Both the position numbers and the translations under genes were made by a program. Positions 36,287 through 45,286 of a stretch of DNA of 64,000 nucleotides are shown in pieces. The DNA lies in the NCBI GenBank assembly GCA_015296085.1, contig DVDT01000039.1:1-64000 (forward strand), in the 5' to 3' direction. The notes beneath the pieces are model-generated. The model saw only the letters and a program-made list of their open reading frames with translations. It had not been told where the DNA came from and did no database searches. The stretch comes from Trichormus sp. M33_DOE_039. GTDB taxonomy: Bacteria; Cyanobacteriota; Cyanobacteriia; Cyanobacteriales; Nostocaceae. The first letter of the stretch is position 1; every line of letters begins with the position of its first letter.

Positions 36287-38638
36287 TTATTCATCAAAAT
36301 ATTTCCTCTGATGAATGGTAGATTTTTTCAATTCTTGCCATTTTTGTCGCAATTTATGTATGTTGGGAGTATTACCTCCATAACGCCAACTAACATAAGC
36401 TTGACAAATATCATTTATGACTTGAGCATTAGTTGGGGTGTGATGCTCAGATGATACTTGGGCATACTCTAAAGGTGTCTGTGCTGGATGCTTACCTAAA
36501 CCTTTTTGATGTGACCATTGCAGCATTTGTTGATAGAGACGTTCCATTGGTGGTAATTTACTCAAGCCACGATGATTTAACCACTTTCGCCACTGTACCC
36601 AGCCTAGCCAGCCTAAAAAAGCAGTTGTAGTGGCTAATATTAGACCAGTCAATATACCTAACCAGCCTTGAGTGAATAAAGCGAAAAACCAAGCGATCGC
36701 TTTTCCTATCCACCTAGAAATTGCTCCGAATACATTGTTAAAAAAGCCCGTGACCGGCGAAGGTAGCCACCCAGCCACCCAATGCCAAAATTGGCGTAAC
36801 ACACTAAAAGTTTGAGTTTCTTCCAGGGAATTTGGAATCAACGGATGATTGGGGATGGGGTCAAAGGTAAACCAGCCATACTGAGGAAAATAAACTTCCG
36901 TCATAGCGTAAGCATCAGTGTTCTTTACCACATACATTCCTGTAAAGGGATTAAATTCACCTGCACCAAAACCTGCTACTAGCCGCGCCGGAATACCAAT
37001 GGAACGCAGCATCACTGTCAGGACTGTAGAAAAATGGTCTGGATAGCCGCCTTTATGTTTAAATAAAAATGCTTCTACCAAGTCTTCTTTGTCATCAAAA
37101 AAAGGTAAATCTAATGGGTTCTCAGGGATGGAATAATTTTGCTTGATGTACTGCGCTAAATACAGAACTTTTTCATAGGTAGAATCTAAATTTTTTTGCG
37201 ATTTCCCTACTCGCTCACGATTGTAGTTAGCTAAAATTTCTTCAGTTCGCTGTCTAACTTTAGTGGAAATTTCTGGGGGTATTTGGAGGTAATATTTTTC
37301 AATATTGGGGGGATAATTTGTAGTAGCTGTTCCGAGTAAAGTCCGATCACGATACGGCACATCAGAAATCACTGTATAGGTGAGGTCTTCTGCTAATCCC
37401 ACAGGTGATCGCAATCCTCCCTCTTTATCCACTGCAATCACAGGCGTAGGAAAGTAAATTTCTCTAGGATAAGACATCGCCGGAATCAGGTTAGGCAACT
37501 CTGAGACTACAGTGTAAGTTTGTATTACTTCCTTAGTTTTGCCGGATATAGCGGGTGGTGGTAAGAAAATTTGATAAGACCAAGGCGATCGCTTAATAGT
37601 AGTTACATCATCGTTGCGGGAAACCTCCCAGCCTTTACCCGTGTAGCGGTCAAAAGCCAGCACCCGCCAAAATCCTTCGACTTGCGATCGCACCCGCATC
37701 ACAACTTTGGGTGTCATCTCTCCCCGCAAGTTTTGGTTAATCTTGTTATTAAAACCATAATAAAAGCCGCTATCTAGCTTTCCTGGTTGCCCATTGCTAT
37801 CAGATGCAGCACTATCACCGTTCCCTTGATTATCAGCATTACCTTGACGGACATAACCAGGATTGATAATGCTACGACCCGTAAAGCCACCTTTTACCTC
37901 AATAGGAGAACTCACCGGAAAAGTTCGCAGTTGATAGCCAGGGAAGCGGGGTAAAAATGCAAAAACTACCAATCCCAAACCGACAACTACGGTAAACAGT
38001 AAAAAATATGTAGGTAACTGCTTAAATAATTTTGTTTCTTTTACCTCTTGCCTTTTGACTTTTTCCTTACCTAACCCTAGCTGTGAACGGTAATTCATCA
38101 CTAAAGTCGGGAGAGCGATCGCTAAAAATAATAATAAGACGGGTGCAAAAGCGAAAGTTTGACTCAACGTTGCCGCCACACCCAATAAAATTAATCCAAT
38201 AACTATGGAATAGCCCAGGTTTTTGCGCCTAGGTACATCAAAACTGTGTAGTATTTGCAGTTGAATTAATAACTCAGCCAAAGCCAAGCGTGTATCATTC
38301 AATTCGCCAAAGATATTGCCAAAAAAAGCTCCCAAAGCCATTAACATCCCAATGGCAATGCAAAACTTGATGGTGACATTAGCTTGACGACGGCGGTAAT
38401 AACTCCAACCCGCACCTAAAAAACTCAGTGGTATTGCCCACAAACTAAATGTCGTATCGGCGGCAATATCCACAGATGTAATACCTGTAATTACCAACGC
38501 TAGCACTAGTACCCGCAAGGAAATGGAGTCTTCCACTTCCACTGATGGCGATTCCTGATGATTGTGTCGCCCGTAACTGACAGGCAGATGCCAAAATCGA
38601 TTCAACCTGGTTAAATTAAACATTTCCAATTTCGCCAA
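36287..38638 (-). CDS. TgpA-like membrane protein with inactive transglutaminase domain
   Basis: A 783-residue protein with a DUF3488-type N-terminal membrane domain of several helices (about residues 45-230). A large extracytoplasmic domain contains a transglutaminase core (about 480-600), followed by a C-terminal helix and a DUF4129-like tail. Key residues are changed. The expected GYCEHFA nucleophile region reads GGYPDHFST (Pro at about 533), the expected DAHAW reads DAYAM (Tyr at about 577), and only the Asp (FDP, about 593) remains. The frame is intact. It may serve in peptidoglycan or envelope binding without catalysis (inference). It lies 240 nt after patU on the same strand. Confidence 0.78.
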   Translation of the reverse strand: MAKLEMFNLTRLNRFWHLPVSYGRHNHQESPSVEVEDSISLRVLVLALVITGITSVDIAADTTFSLWAIPLSFLGAGWSYYRRRQANVTIKFCIAIGMLMALGAFFGNIFGELNDTRLALAELLIQLQILHSFDVPRRKNLGYSIVIGLILLGVAATLSQTFAFAPVLLLFLAIALPTLVMNYRSQLGLGKEKVKRQEVKETKLFKQLPTYFLLFTVVVGLGLVVFAFLPRFPGYQLRTFPVSSPIEVKGGFTGRSIINPGYVRQGNADNQGNGDSAASDSNGQPGKLDSGFYYGFNNKINQNLRGEMTPKVVMRVRSQVEGFWRVLAFDRYTGKGWEVSRNDDVTTIKRSPWSYQIFLPPPAISGKTKEVIQTYTVVSELPNLIPAMSYPREIYFPTPVIAVDKEGGLRSPVGLAEDLTYTVISDVPYRDRTLLGTATTNYPPNIEKYYLQIPPEISTKVRQRTEEILANYNRERVGKSQKNLDSTYEKVLYLAQYIKQNYSIPENPLDLPFFDDKEDLVEAFLFKHKGGYPDHFSTVLTVMLRSIGIPARLVAGFGAGEFNPFTGMYVVKNTDAYAMTEVYFPQYGWFTFDPIPNHPLIPNSLEETQTFSVLRQFWHWVAGWLPSPVTGFFNNVFGAISRWIGKAIAWFFALFTQGWLGILTGLILATTTAFLGWLGWVQWRKWLNHRGLSKLPPMERLYQQMLQWSHQKGLGKHPAQTPLEYAQVSSEHHTPTNAQVINDICQAYVSWRYGGNTPNIHKLRQKWQELKKSTIHQRKYFDE

Positions 38639-38670
38639 AGCGATAGAGTAGATGCCTTATAGAGACAGAT

Positions 38671-38710
38671 TTTCGGGAAGTTCCTTTAAGATGACAGGAA
38701 CTCCCCGAAA
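38671..38710 (-). terminator. Hairpin between patU and the TgpA-like gene
   Basis: TTTCGGGAAGTTCCT pairs with AGGAACTCCCCGAAA (15 bp, one G-U). It lies about 170 nt downstream of patU and just before the next gene. It may end the hetZ-patU transcript, although no clear U tract follows. Confidence 0.45.
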
Positions 38711-38878
38711 GCAGCCTTTGGGAATATAGATGTCTTGTAAATTTTCATTCTCGTTGCGGGTGATTGTAGAAGCCCTCATGACCCCCGGTTGAGAAAAATA
38801 TTTAGATGCCAAAACCACGATAATGTACTTATCTGTGGGTGTTGATCAACAATGGTGTGCTAGCGTTGGTAATCTCAC

Positions 38879-39856
38879 TTAAATTGTGGGATTAATCACA
38901 AATACTAATGGCAACTGATCAAGTTCTGGACACTCAACTTCTAAAAAGTAAGTTGGGTGAAGTTGCTGGCAAGCAATTTCTACACTTAAGCATCCGGGAA
39001 TGGATGACTGTGCCATTGCAATGGAGTTATTACCCCGTAGTGTCAAAATTCCTTGAGTGGGCAAATCGCCATGAACCCGTAACAGCGTGGTGTTAGCTTG
39101 GGAGTGATATTCTACCCGCAAATTGAGAACACCTGCACTAGTTAACCAGAGTCTTTCTATTACTGGCTTACTGGGTGAAACTGGTAGAGTCAGATTCTCT
39201 AACAGTTGTTGAGCGGCCATCAGGGAAATCGCCATTTGTTGATGAGAACCTAAATCTGAGTAATCACTCTCGATATTAGGCATTGTCTCTAGAGTGTCTG
39301 GCGATCTATAACTGGTGCGTAACACCATGCCAGCGAGATGATTGATGGTGTGAGACTCGTTGGGAAACAAGTCTTCCACCGCCTGCACTAATTTTGCCCC
39401 TATCGGTAGTGAAGATGTCACCAGTTGTTGACATTTTGTGAATAATTCTTGAAATACTTTCTCTGGTAAGGGGATGGGGAGATTCAGCTTTGACTGCTGC
39501 GCCATCCAGCCCCAGTTAGGGGTAAATACTAGTGATGGTTCATCCAGAGTATCTGGATAGTCTACTATTTGTGTTTCCCAGGGAAACAAGGGTGGGTGGT
39601 TTTCGATGTGAATTTGTAACCGACGCTTAATGACGGCTTGAAAACGTTCTTGCACAGTAGGAATTTCTCCTAATAAAAAGGTGTGGGGTACACTTCCCAA
39701 CTCTAACTCACCATTATTTTGACTGGTAGTTGGCTGAGGATAGCGATCGCCCTTGTCGTTATCCTGACAATTTCCCTGATGGTTTTCTGGAGAGTTGATA
39801 CTACTATCCAGAAAACCAAGTAAGTAATCTTGTAAGGATTCTGAGTCACTATTCAT
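38879..39856 (-). CDS. patU: PatU, heterocyst pattern protein (undivided form)
   Basis: A 325-residue hydrophilic protein with no known catalytic motif. The N-terminal part is Asn/Gln/Asp-rich (residues 18-50). A middle part has FLLGEIPTVQERFQAVIKRR and FTPNWGWMAQQS, and a beta-rich C-terminal half contains LWLTSAGVLNLRVEYHSQ. Identity rests on position directly after hetZ and on the two-part layout. From established work, PCC 7120 carries this gene split into patU5 and patU3, whereas other species have one gene; here it is one frame. Its ATG (39856) lies within hetZ, overlapping by 8 nt, so translation is probably coupled. A GTG at 39868 is the alternative start. Confidence 0.8.
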   Translation of the reverse strand: MNSDSESLQDYLLGFLDSSINSPENHQGNCQDNDKGDRYPQPTTSQNNGELELGSVPHTFLLGEIPTVQERFQAVIKRRLQIHIENHPPLFPWETQIVDYPDTLDEPSLVFTPNWGWMAQQSKLNLPIPLPEKVFQELFTKCQQLVTSSLPIGAKLVQAVEDLFPNESHTINHLAGMVLRTSYRSPDTLETMPNIESDYSDLGSHQQMAISLMAAQQLLENLTLPVSPSKPVIERLWLTSAGVLNLRVEYHSQANTTLLRVHGDLPTQGILTLRGNNSIAMAQSSIPGCLSVEIACQQLHPTYFLEVECPELDQLPLVFVINPTI

Positions 39857-41054
39857 GAGTGGATGCACTAGATCCGGATACTAAGGAATTACGAATTTCC
39901 CAAGCTTGTTCCAAAATTTTAAACCACCGTTTTTGTAGTTGTGCCATTGATAACCCTAATGTTTTAGCTATTTTGTCATCAGGTAATCCTTGTTGTTTTA
40001 AGTCTAGTAAAGACCTTTGTTTCTCGTCTAATTGGCAGGTATAGGCTTGCCACTGGTGAGGAGTTAAACCCAAATTGGTATGTAAGGAAGCTTCTAACCA
40101 CTCGTGTACTAATTCCCAACGATGTAATAAAGCGAACCTGATCAAATGATACTTAAAACGTTGTTGTAAGTAATCTCGCTGACGTGGAGTTAAACCTAAA
40201 ACGTTTTCAATTTCCTGGGCTGACATATCTTGGAGACGGAGGGAGAAGTAATCAGCACAGTCAGATTGGTCACGTTGCTCTAAATAACTCATTAATTCCG
40301 AAATCACGACGGAACGGAGTGTATCTTCTTCTGGTTCGGGTGCTGCTTGGGTGGCCATTGTAGAGCGCAACTGCTGGACGGCGGGTTCTTCCCAAGAACC
40401 ATCACCTTCATTGCTGCTACCTTCTGCTGCTTGTTCAATATCAACGCTAGTTTCTGGAGGTTGTTGTTGGGAAAAAGTTTGAGCGCGGAGAATAATCAAC
40501 TGCTGCTGGCGACCTGGAAGGGGAATCCGCCGCTTACCGTAACGCTCGGTAAATGCCATATACTCTGATAGTTCTAGGAGAGTTTTGGGGCTGTAGGTAG
40601 GGCCGAGTTGGTTTTCCCGACGAAAGGCGTTTAGGGCTTCTAAATAAAAACTTTGGAGGAAATCTTCTATAATTGTCAGCCGCCCTTGATAACTCAATTG
40701 GCGTTGGGGGGGATTAATGTAACGATAAATAATGGCACTTAATGTACTGTGTAATTCAACTCTGCCTCGGTTAGAACCTAGTTGATAATATCTCAAACAC
40801 TGTTGTAGCCTGTGTTTGGCTAGGGTCATGGCTGAATTTTCTACAGCACCAGAGGCTTGAATACGTTTACTTTCGCTACAAATCCTGTATACTTCGGTAG
40901 TGATGCGATTGGCTACATCGTGACAATTCTGATCTGAGGCTTTGGTGAATTGCTGTAGCTCTTTGTAGACAAGTGGGAAGATCACTTCTACACCGATAGT
41001 ATTTTCTCCCAGAGCGTTGGCGGTTGGAATAGTTGCTGTTGCGGCTGAATTCAT
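39849..41054 (-). CDS. hetZ: HetZ, early heterocyst differentiation regulator
   Basis: A 401-residue protein that, from the ATG at 41054, has the length I remember for HetZ. The N-terminal half is helical (IFPLVYKELQQFTKASDQN, AFRRENQLGPTYSPKTLLELSE). After an acidic Gln/Glu linker, the C-terminal half has two possible helix-turn-helix stretches: MSAQEIENVLGLTPRQRDYL and LPDDKIAKTLGLSMAQLQKR, the latter resembling sigma region 4. HetZ acts with HetR and HetP in committing cells to heterocyst fate. A TTG 15 nt upstream is in frame. Co-transcription with patU is indicated by the 8-nt overlap. No hetP-type HetR palindrome was obvious upstream. Confidence 0.85.
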   Translation of the reverse strand: MNSAATATIPTANALGENTIGVEVIFPLVYKELQQFTKASDQNCHDVANRITTEVYRICSESKRIQASGAVENSAMTLAKHRLQQCLRYYQLGSNRGRVELHSTLSAIIYRYINPPQRQLSYQGRLTIIEDFLQSFYLEALNAFRRENQLGPTYSPKTLLELSEYMAFTERYGKRRIPLPGRQQQLIILRAQTFSQQQPPETSVDIEQAAEGSSNEGDGSWEEPAVQQLRSTMATQAAPEPEEDTLRSVVISELMSYLEQRDQSDCADYFSLRLQDMSAQEIENVLGLTPRQRDYLQQRFKYHLIRFALLHRWELVHEWLEASLHTNLGLTPHQWQAYTCQLDEKQRSLLDLKQQGLPDDKIAKTLGLSMAQLQKRWFKILEQAWEIRNSLVSGSSASTHE

Positions 41055-41152
41055 AGTCTCGGTTTTCAAAAGACCCTATACATAGAACTTAAATAGAACT
41101 TGTGCAGAAAGTGGGTATTGGCTTTATTGTTTTGCTTATAAGCTAAACGCAT

Positions 41153-41177
41153 CCACATCCTTGCTTTCAGGATGTGG
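41153..41177. promoter_or_regulatory. Hairpin in the hetZ divergent promoter region
   Basis: CCACATCC and GGATGTGG pair around a 9-nt loop in the 210-nt spacer between divergent hetZ and the 41.3-kb gene. It could be an operator or part of a leader; I cannot assign a factor. Confidence 0.35.
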
Positions 41178-41264
41178 CTGATTTTATTATTCCCAACTGT
41201 AATGGGATCAATCACATGGCGATAAATTTTATTGCCTCTACCCAACAGACGTTAACAAGTCATT

Positions 41265-41738
41265 ATGGATTTAGAAACACAAATTCAATTGCTGATTAAC
41301 AATGCACCCAACGATGGTGTTACACCACATCTTGTTGCAGCAATTGCTCCTGTGATTTTAGCGATCGCTCAAAAATTGCGTCATTCCCAGTACCATATTC
41401 TCCAAGATGGGGAGGGTAGCTGGGTCTTAACTACGTTGAGCAAACGTGGCAACCCAGGAATCGAAAAGCGTGTGGTTTACGCTTTCCCTACCATACAGGA
41501 TGTTTCCCTAATTTCACCTGCTGGGCTAGACCCTCACTTGACCCCCAAAATTGTTCCTGCCACCCACATTTTGTTCCAACTGGTGGCACTAGAACCCGTA
41601 GATAGTATCGTTTTTTTTGAAACACCGGGTAAAACCACTCATTCGTATGAGGTCAAGCGTTCTCAATTCCAAAAACTCATACAAAAACAGTTAAAACAAA
41701 AGTCAATCAGTACAAATGTACCTCCTGGTATTGCTTAA
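41265..41738 (+). CDS. Hypothetical protein divergent from hetZ
   Basis: A 157-residue soluble protein, predominantly alpha/beta: IQLLINNAPNDGVTPHLVAA, ILQDGEGSWVLTTLSKRGNP, KRVVYAFPTIQDVSLI, then LFQLVALEPVDSIVFFETPG. I do not recognise a named domain. It has the look of a conserved cyanobacterial protein and a strong terminator after it, which supports a real gene. It shares the promoter region with hetZ, but a role in differentiation is only a guess. Confidence 0.65.
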   Translation: MDLETQIQLLINNAPNDGVTPHLVAAIAPVILAIAQKLRHSQYHILQDGEGSWVLTTLSKRGNPGIEKRVVYAFPTIQDVSLISPAGLDPHLTPKIVPATHILFQLVALEPVDSIVFFETPGKTTHSYEVKRSQFQKLIQKQLKQKSISTNVPPGIA

Positions 41739-41745
41739 AAAAAAA

Positions 41746-41783
41746 TTGGATGTTGGCTGTTTTCAATACACACCAACATCCAA
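41746..41783 (+). terminator. Strong terminator
   Basis: TTGGATGTTGG and CCAACATCCAA form an 11-bp stem, flanked by A8 on the left and AAATTTTTATC on the right, 8 nt after the stop of the preceding gene. Confidence 0.75.
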
Positions 41784-41943
41784 AAATTTTTATCTCAAAA
41801 ATCTCAAAAAAATCTCACTAAAAATCAAAATTTTTTCAAAACATGAGTGCTGAGTTAGGAGTGCTGTCAGCGGTAGCATGGCGTTGAGCAGTATGTTGAA
41901 TAAAACATACTAGCCCTTCTGCCTCCTAAGTCCTTCAAACGGG

Positions 41944-42915
41944 CTAATATAACCTACTCAATCCATATTCAGCGATGTTGATCAACGTCTGATGAGATTC
42001 GGAGGGTGGGAGAACAGCTAAATGATCAATTGCTAACTTAGTATGGTGAGCGGCTAAATCTCTGGCCTTCTGTATACCTTGGCTAGCTTTAACTAAAGTC
42101 AGTGCTTCCTCTAAATCGCCGACTTGGGCGAATTTTCGCTCTATTAAAACTTCCAAATAAGGTTTTTCAGCTAGGGCAAACAACACGGGTGCTGTCAGAT
42201 TACCACTTTTGAGATCCGAACCTACGGGTTTACCCAACATATCGGAGGTACTAGTGAAATCTAAAATGTCATCCACAATCTGAAAAGCTATACCTAGATG
42301 ACGACCATAGGCGTACAAATGTTCTGCAACATCTACAGAAACTTCACTAAGTATTCCCGCCGCTTTAGCACTATTAGCAACTAATGAAGCAGTTTTATAA
42401 TAGCTTTTTTGGATATAAGTTTCTATTGAGATGCTGGTATCAAAGCGATTTGCTCCTTGCTGAATCTCCCCGGTAGCTAAATCCATAATCACTTCAGAAA
42501 GTAGTTTGACTACTTCCAAATTGTCTAGGTTGGCTAGATACCAAGATGATTGAGCAAAAAGAAAATCTCCGGCAAGAATCGCAATCCGATTACCAAATAA
42601 ACTATGCACGGTAGGAACGCCCCGCCGTACTTCTGATTCATCTACCACATCATCATGTACTAAGCTAGCTGTATGAATCATTTCGGTGATTTCTGCTAGC
42701 CGACGATGACGTGGTGTAATATCTTGGTCTAACATGGTCGCCCGCGATATTAACAGCACAATTGCTGGTCTAATACGCTTTCCCCCAGCCCCGAATAGAT
42801 GTTCGGCGGCAATAAACAGAATGGGGTGGCGATTTCCAACTAGCTGTTTGAGGTTATCTGCTAGTATTCGCAGGTCTGCTTCCACAGGGGCAAACAGGGA
42901 GGTGGCTGGGGTCAT
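41944..42915 (-). CDS. sds: Long-chain all-trans polyprenyl (solanesyl) diphosphate synthase
   Basis: A 323-residue trans-prenyltransferase. The first aspartate-rich motif is in SLVHDDVVDE and the second in FQIVDDILDFT. GGKRIRPAIVLL binds IPP and EIQQGANR precedes the middle helices. It elongates farnesyl or geranylgeranyl diphosphate to the C45 tail of plastoquinone. The residues before the first Asp motif are small, which agrees with a long product, but exact chain length is inferred from phylogenetic context rather than measured. It lies before a 1.4-kb gap and is probably monocistronic. Confidence 0.9.
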   Translation of the reverse strand: MTPATSLFAPVEADLRILADNLKQLVGNRHPILFIAAEHLFGAGGKRIRPAIVLLISRATMLDQDITPRHRRLAEITEMIHTASLVHDDVVDESEVRRGVPTVHSLFGNRIAILAGDFLFAQSSWYLANLDNLEVVKLLSEVIMDLATGEIQQGANRFDTSISIETYIQKSYYKTASLVANSAKAAGILSEVSVDVAEHLYAYGRHLGIAFQIVDDILDFTSTSDMLGKPVGSDLKSGNLTAPVLFALAEKPYLEVLIERKFAQVGDLEEALTLVKASQGIQKARDLAAHHTKLAIDHLAVLPPSESHQTLINIAEYGLSRLY

Positions 42916-44307
42916 GGGTGGGCGGACTCTGACTTTAGTTACGAAAGTTTACATATCCTAATGTTTATTCTAAGATAAGCCTGTGCCAGCGCAAACTTTT
43001 GCTCTGAAGAATACAGAAAATAGAGCCATTAAGATTAACCGCTAGGAGCTAGGGAAGAGCTACTCTTGGCTGACTGGCGGCATCTACCCAAAATTTGCCG
43101 CAAAACGATAAATTTCTATTTGCACCGTTACTCAACATAAAATCCGACTAGTTTCATCCAAAAGAACCAAGAACAATAAATATTTAATATGTATTGACAT
43201 CTGAATCTTAGAATTAATTTTATTTAAGTATAGTTACTATTTAATTTAATTTCGATTTATTAGAGACTAAGTATAATCCCGAAAAAACCTTTTTCAGTCA
43301 AAGAAGTATTTTGTAAAATTTATTTTCAGAGTTATTTATCACACATACTTAAACATATATTCATCTAAATTAAGTATCAATAATTATATATTAGCTATTT
43401 TTATGTATAAATTAGCTCTTTCTGTAACTCTGTAAGTAGCTAAAAAATTTGAAATTCAAGCTCAAAGTTAGCGTTGTTGTGTTACTCTATAATCTAGGGA
43501 TTTTAAATTTTTCAGGTATTCACGCCACAACAGCAGTTTACTTTTAGGTGATACTGCTTCTTCAGTGTTGTGAGTTACAAATATAACTTTGCTCAATCGT
43601 AAATCAAGAGAGCGTTTTCTTGATAAACGTTTGTTGCGGAAACCTCTTGGATAGAAAATGAATAACCCTCTTGAGAGGTGTTGTCATACGTCTTTAGCTT
43701 GCGTTGAGCGTAAGTATTATTCCTGTTGTCAAGAGGTAAGCAAAAATCAAGCAGACTAGGTAAGCTGCTGAGGAGTGCAAGATCGTGTTGCTTCAAAGTA
43801 ATACGATATTTGTTGTCGGATGTATGGTCTGCGATCAATTTAATAAGTAATGCTTAAACCGAAAGAATTAATTGCTTTATCGGTTTGTTTAGCATAACGT
43901 ACTACAGCCACCAAGATATGAATTGGTTGGTATTGTTTTTGCTGCTTTTATGCAATTTCATTATGTCTATTAAAAGGTGCTGGTGCGATTATGGTTTATG
44001 GGAATATGCCTATGATGATTTTTATTTTAGCTGCGGGATATTTATTAACCGTTTATCTATTATTGGGTTTGGCAAAGCGCACAGGAAAAAAGCCTAGTCA
44101 ATAGTTATTAGTCATTAGTCATATCCATAAATTAGTGGATACCTTTAAATTCGGGGGCAAAAAATTGAGTTTTAGATATGTCTATGGGTCAGGAAATTAG
44201 CAAACTAACGCTGCTCAATCAGTGCCATTATCGACAATTTTTATTGAATTATTGCTCTTATTCAAAATGGACTAATTGACTAATGACTAATGACTAATGA
44301 CTAATAA
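42916..44307. other. 1.4-kb gap with one short possible gene
   Basis: Very AT-rich to about 43480. A TTG-only 81-codon minus ORF (43593-43838) has no recognisable features. At 43991-44104 a short hydrophobic ORF is listed separately. The right end (44271-44316) is a heptamer tandem repeat. Confidence 0.45.
43991..44104 (+). CDS. Possible 37-residue single-span membrane protein
   Basis: From the ATG at 43991 the product is a short start (MVYGNMP), one strong membrane helix (MMIFILAAGYLLTVYLLLGL) and a basic tail (AKRTGKKPSQ). This topology is typical of small subunits of photosynthetic membrane complexes such as NDH-1 or cytochrome b6f. I cannot assign one; NdhP-like is a thought only. Alternative ATGs are at 44006, 44012 and 44015. 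There is no strong ribosome site, and the flanking AT-rich DNA shows no other gene. The non-random hydrophobic/basic layout argues against chance. Confidence 0.45.
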   Translation: MVYGNMPMMIFILAAGYLLTVYLLLGLAKRTGKKPSQ

Positions 44308-44316
44308 CTAATGACT
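44271..44316 (+). repeat. Heptamer tandem repeat (STRR type)
   Basis: Units of ACTAATG and close variants are repeated about six times just before the murI stop. Such short tandemly repeated heptamers are characteristic of heterocystous cyanobacteria. Confidence 0.7.
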
Positions 44317-45165
44317 ATGAATATTGGCAAAATCAACTGCTTCAACGATAGGAGTAAAACCTAGCCAATTGATTCCAGACTGAGCAAACTGTTGCGGAGA
44401 ACCGCTAACAGCAAAGCGAGTTGGTAGGGGAGGATGAGTATTATTCAAACCGAGTAAGTCTAATTCTTGATTACAGGCGTTGACGACATAGACAGCTGGG
44501 TCAATAATTTTGACCTGAGTTGGGAGGAGCGATCGCACTACAGGTGCAAGTAAGGGATAATGGGTGCATCCGTAAACTAAAGTATCAATATCTTGTTGTA
44601 TTAGAGGTTCTAAATAAGATCTAGCTACTTCAGTAGTGTAGGGGTCATGAATGCGATTCTGCTCGATCAGTGGGACAAACTCTGGACAGCCGACTTGCCA
44701 CACTTCTACTTCTGGGTTGATTTCTAAGATGGCGTGCTTATAAGCATTACTTTTAGCTGTGGCGGGGGTGGCGATCACACCTATACGCTTACCTTGTTGG
44801 ACGGCGGCTTTCGCACCAGGGAGAATCACACCAAGAATGGGAATGTCATATTCTGCACGGACTATTTCTAGTGCAAGGGCAGAACTAGTATTACAAGCCA
44901 TAATCACCATTTTGACGCGTTGTTGCTGCATCCAGTCTAGGATTTCGCGAACAAACTGAATAATTTCGGCTTGGGAACGAATACCGTAAGGTAGCCTAGC
45001 GGTGTCACCAAAGTATACAACTGATTCATTCGGTAATTGCCGATAAATTTGACGCAATACCGTTAACCCACCCACACCACTATCGAACACACCAATGGGA
45101 GCGCGTTGAGGCTCTTGGTCTAAGAATTCGTAAAGATTACCTTCAAAGCTGGAAGATGAATACAC
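44308..45165 (-). CDS. murI: Glutamate racemase
   Basis: A 285-residue enzyme that makes D-glutamate for peptidoglycan. The start region has IGVFDSGVGGLTVL. The two catalytic cysteines are in MACNTSSALAL and YGCTHYPLL, and YFGDTARLPYG is also conserved. An N-terminal extension of about 22 residues (SSSFEGNLYEFLDQEPQ) precedes the core; a later start is possible but no in-frame Met is close. It lies 121 nt downstream of the second amidase gene on the same strand, grouping wall synthesis with wall remodelling. Confidence 0.94.
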   Translation of the reverse strand: MYSSSSFEGNLYEFLDQEPQRAPIGVFDSGVGGLTVLRQIYRQLPNESVVYFGDTARLPYGIRSQAEIIQFVREILDWMQQQRVKMVIMACNTSSALALEIVRAEYDIPILGVILPGAKAAVQQGKRIGVIATPATAKSNAYKHAILEINPEVEVWQVGCPEFVPLIEQNRIHDPYTTEVARSYLEPLIQQDIDTLVYGCTHYPLLAPVVRSLLPTQVKIIDPAVYVVNACNQELDLLGLNNTHPPLPTRFAVSGSPQQFAQSGINWLGFTPIVEAVDFANIHSH

Positions 45166-45286
45166 AGGCAGATACTAATTAAATATTTGGGGATTTAAAA
45201 TACAGAATTTAGCAGACATTTGGTTAAATGACCATTAAATTCTGTAGATATACCAATTGATCATTTGTACTATATTTTGAATTTGA

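Noticed and set aside
41055-41264. HetR-binding palindrome upstream of hetZ
   Set aside because: I looked for a hetP-type GGGTCTAACCC palindrome and did not find one; the hairpin at 41153-41177 is different in sequence.
43593-43838. 81-codon minus-strand ORF
   Set aside because: Starts only at TTG, has no ribosome site and no recognisable features; not enough to call a gene.
44271-44316. Possible CRISPR-like tandem array
   Set aside because: Units are 7 nt with no spacers; this is a heptamer tandem repeat of the kind known in heterocystous cyanobacteria.
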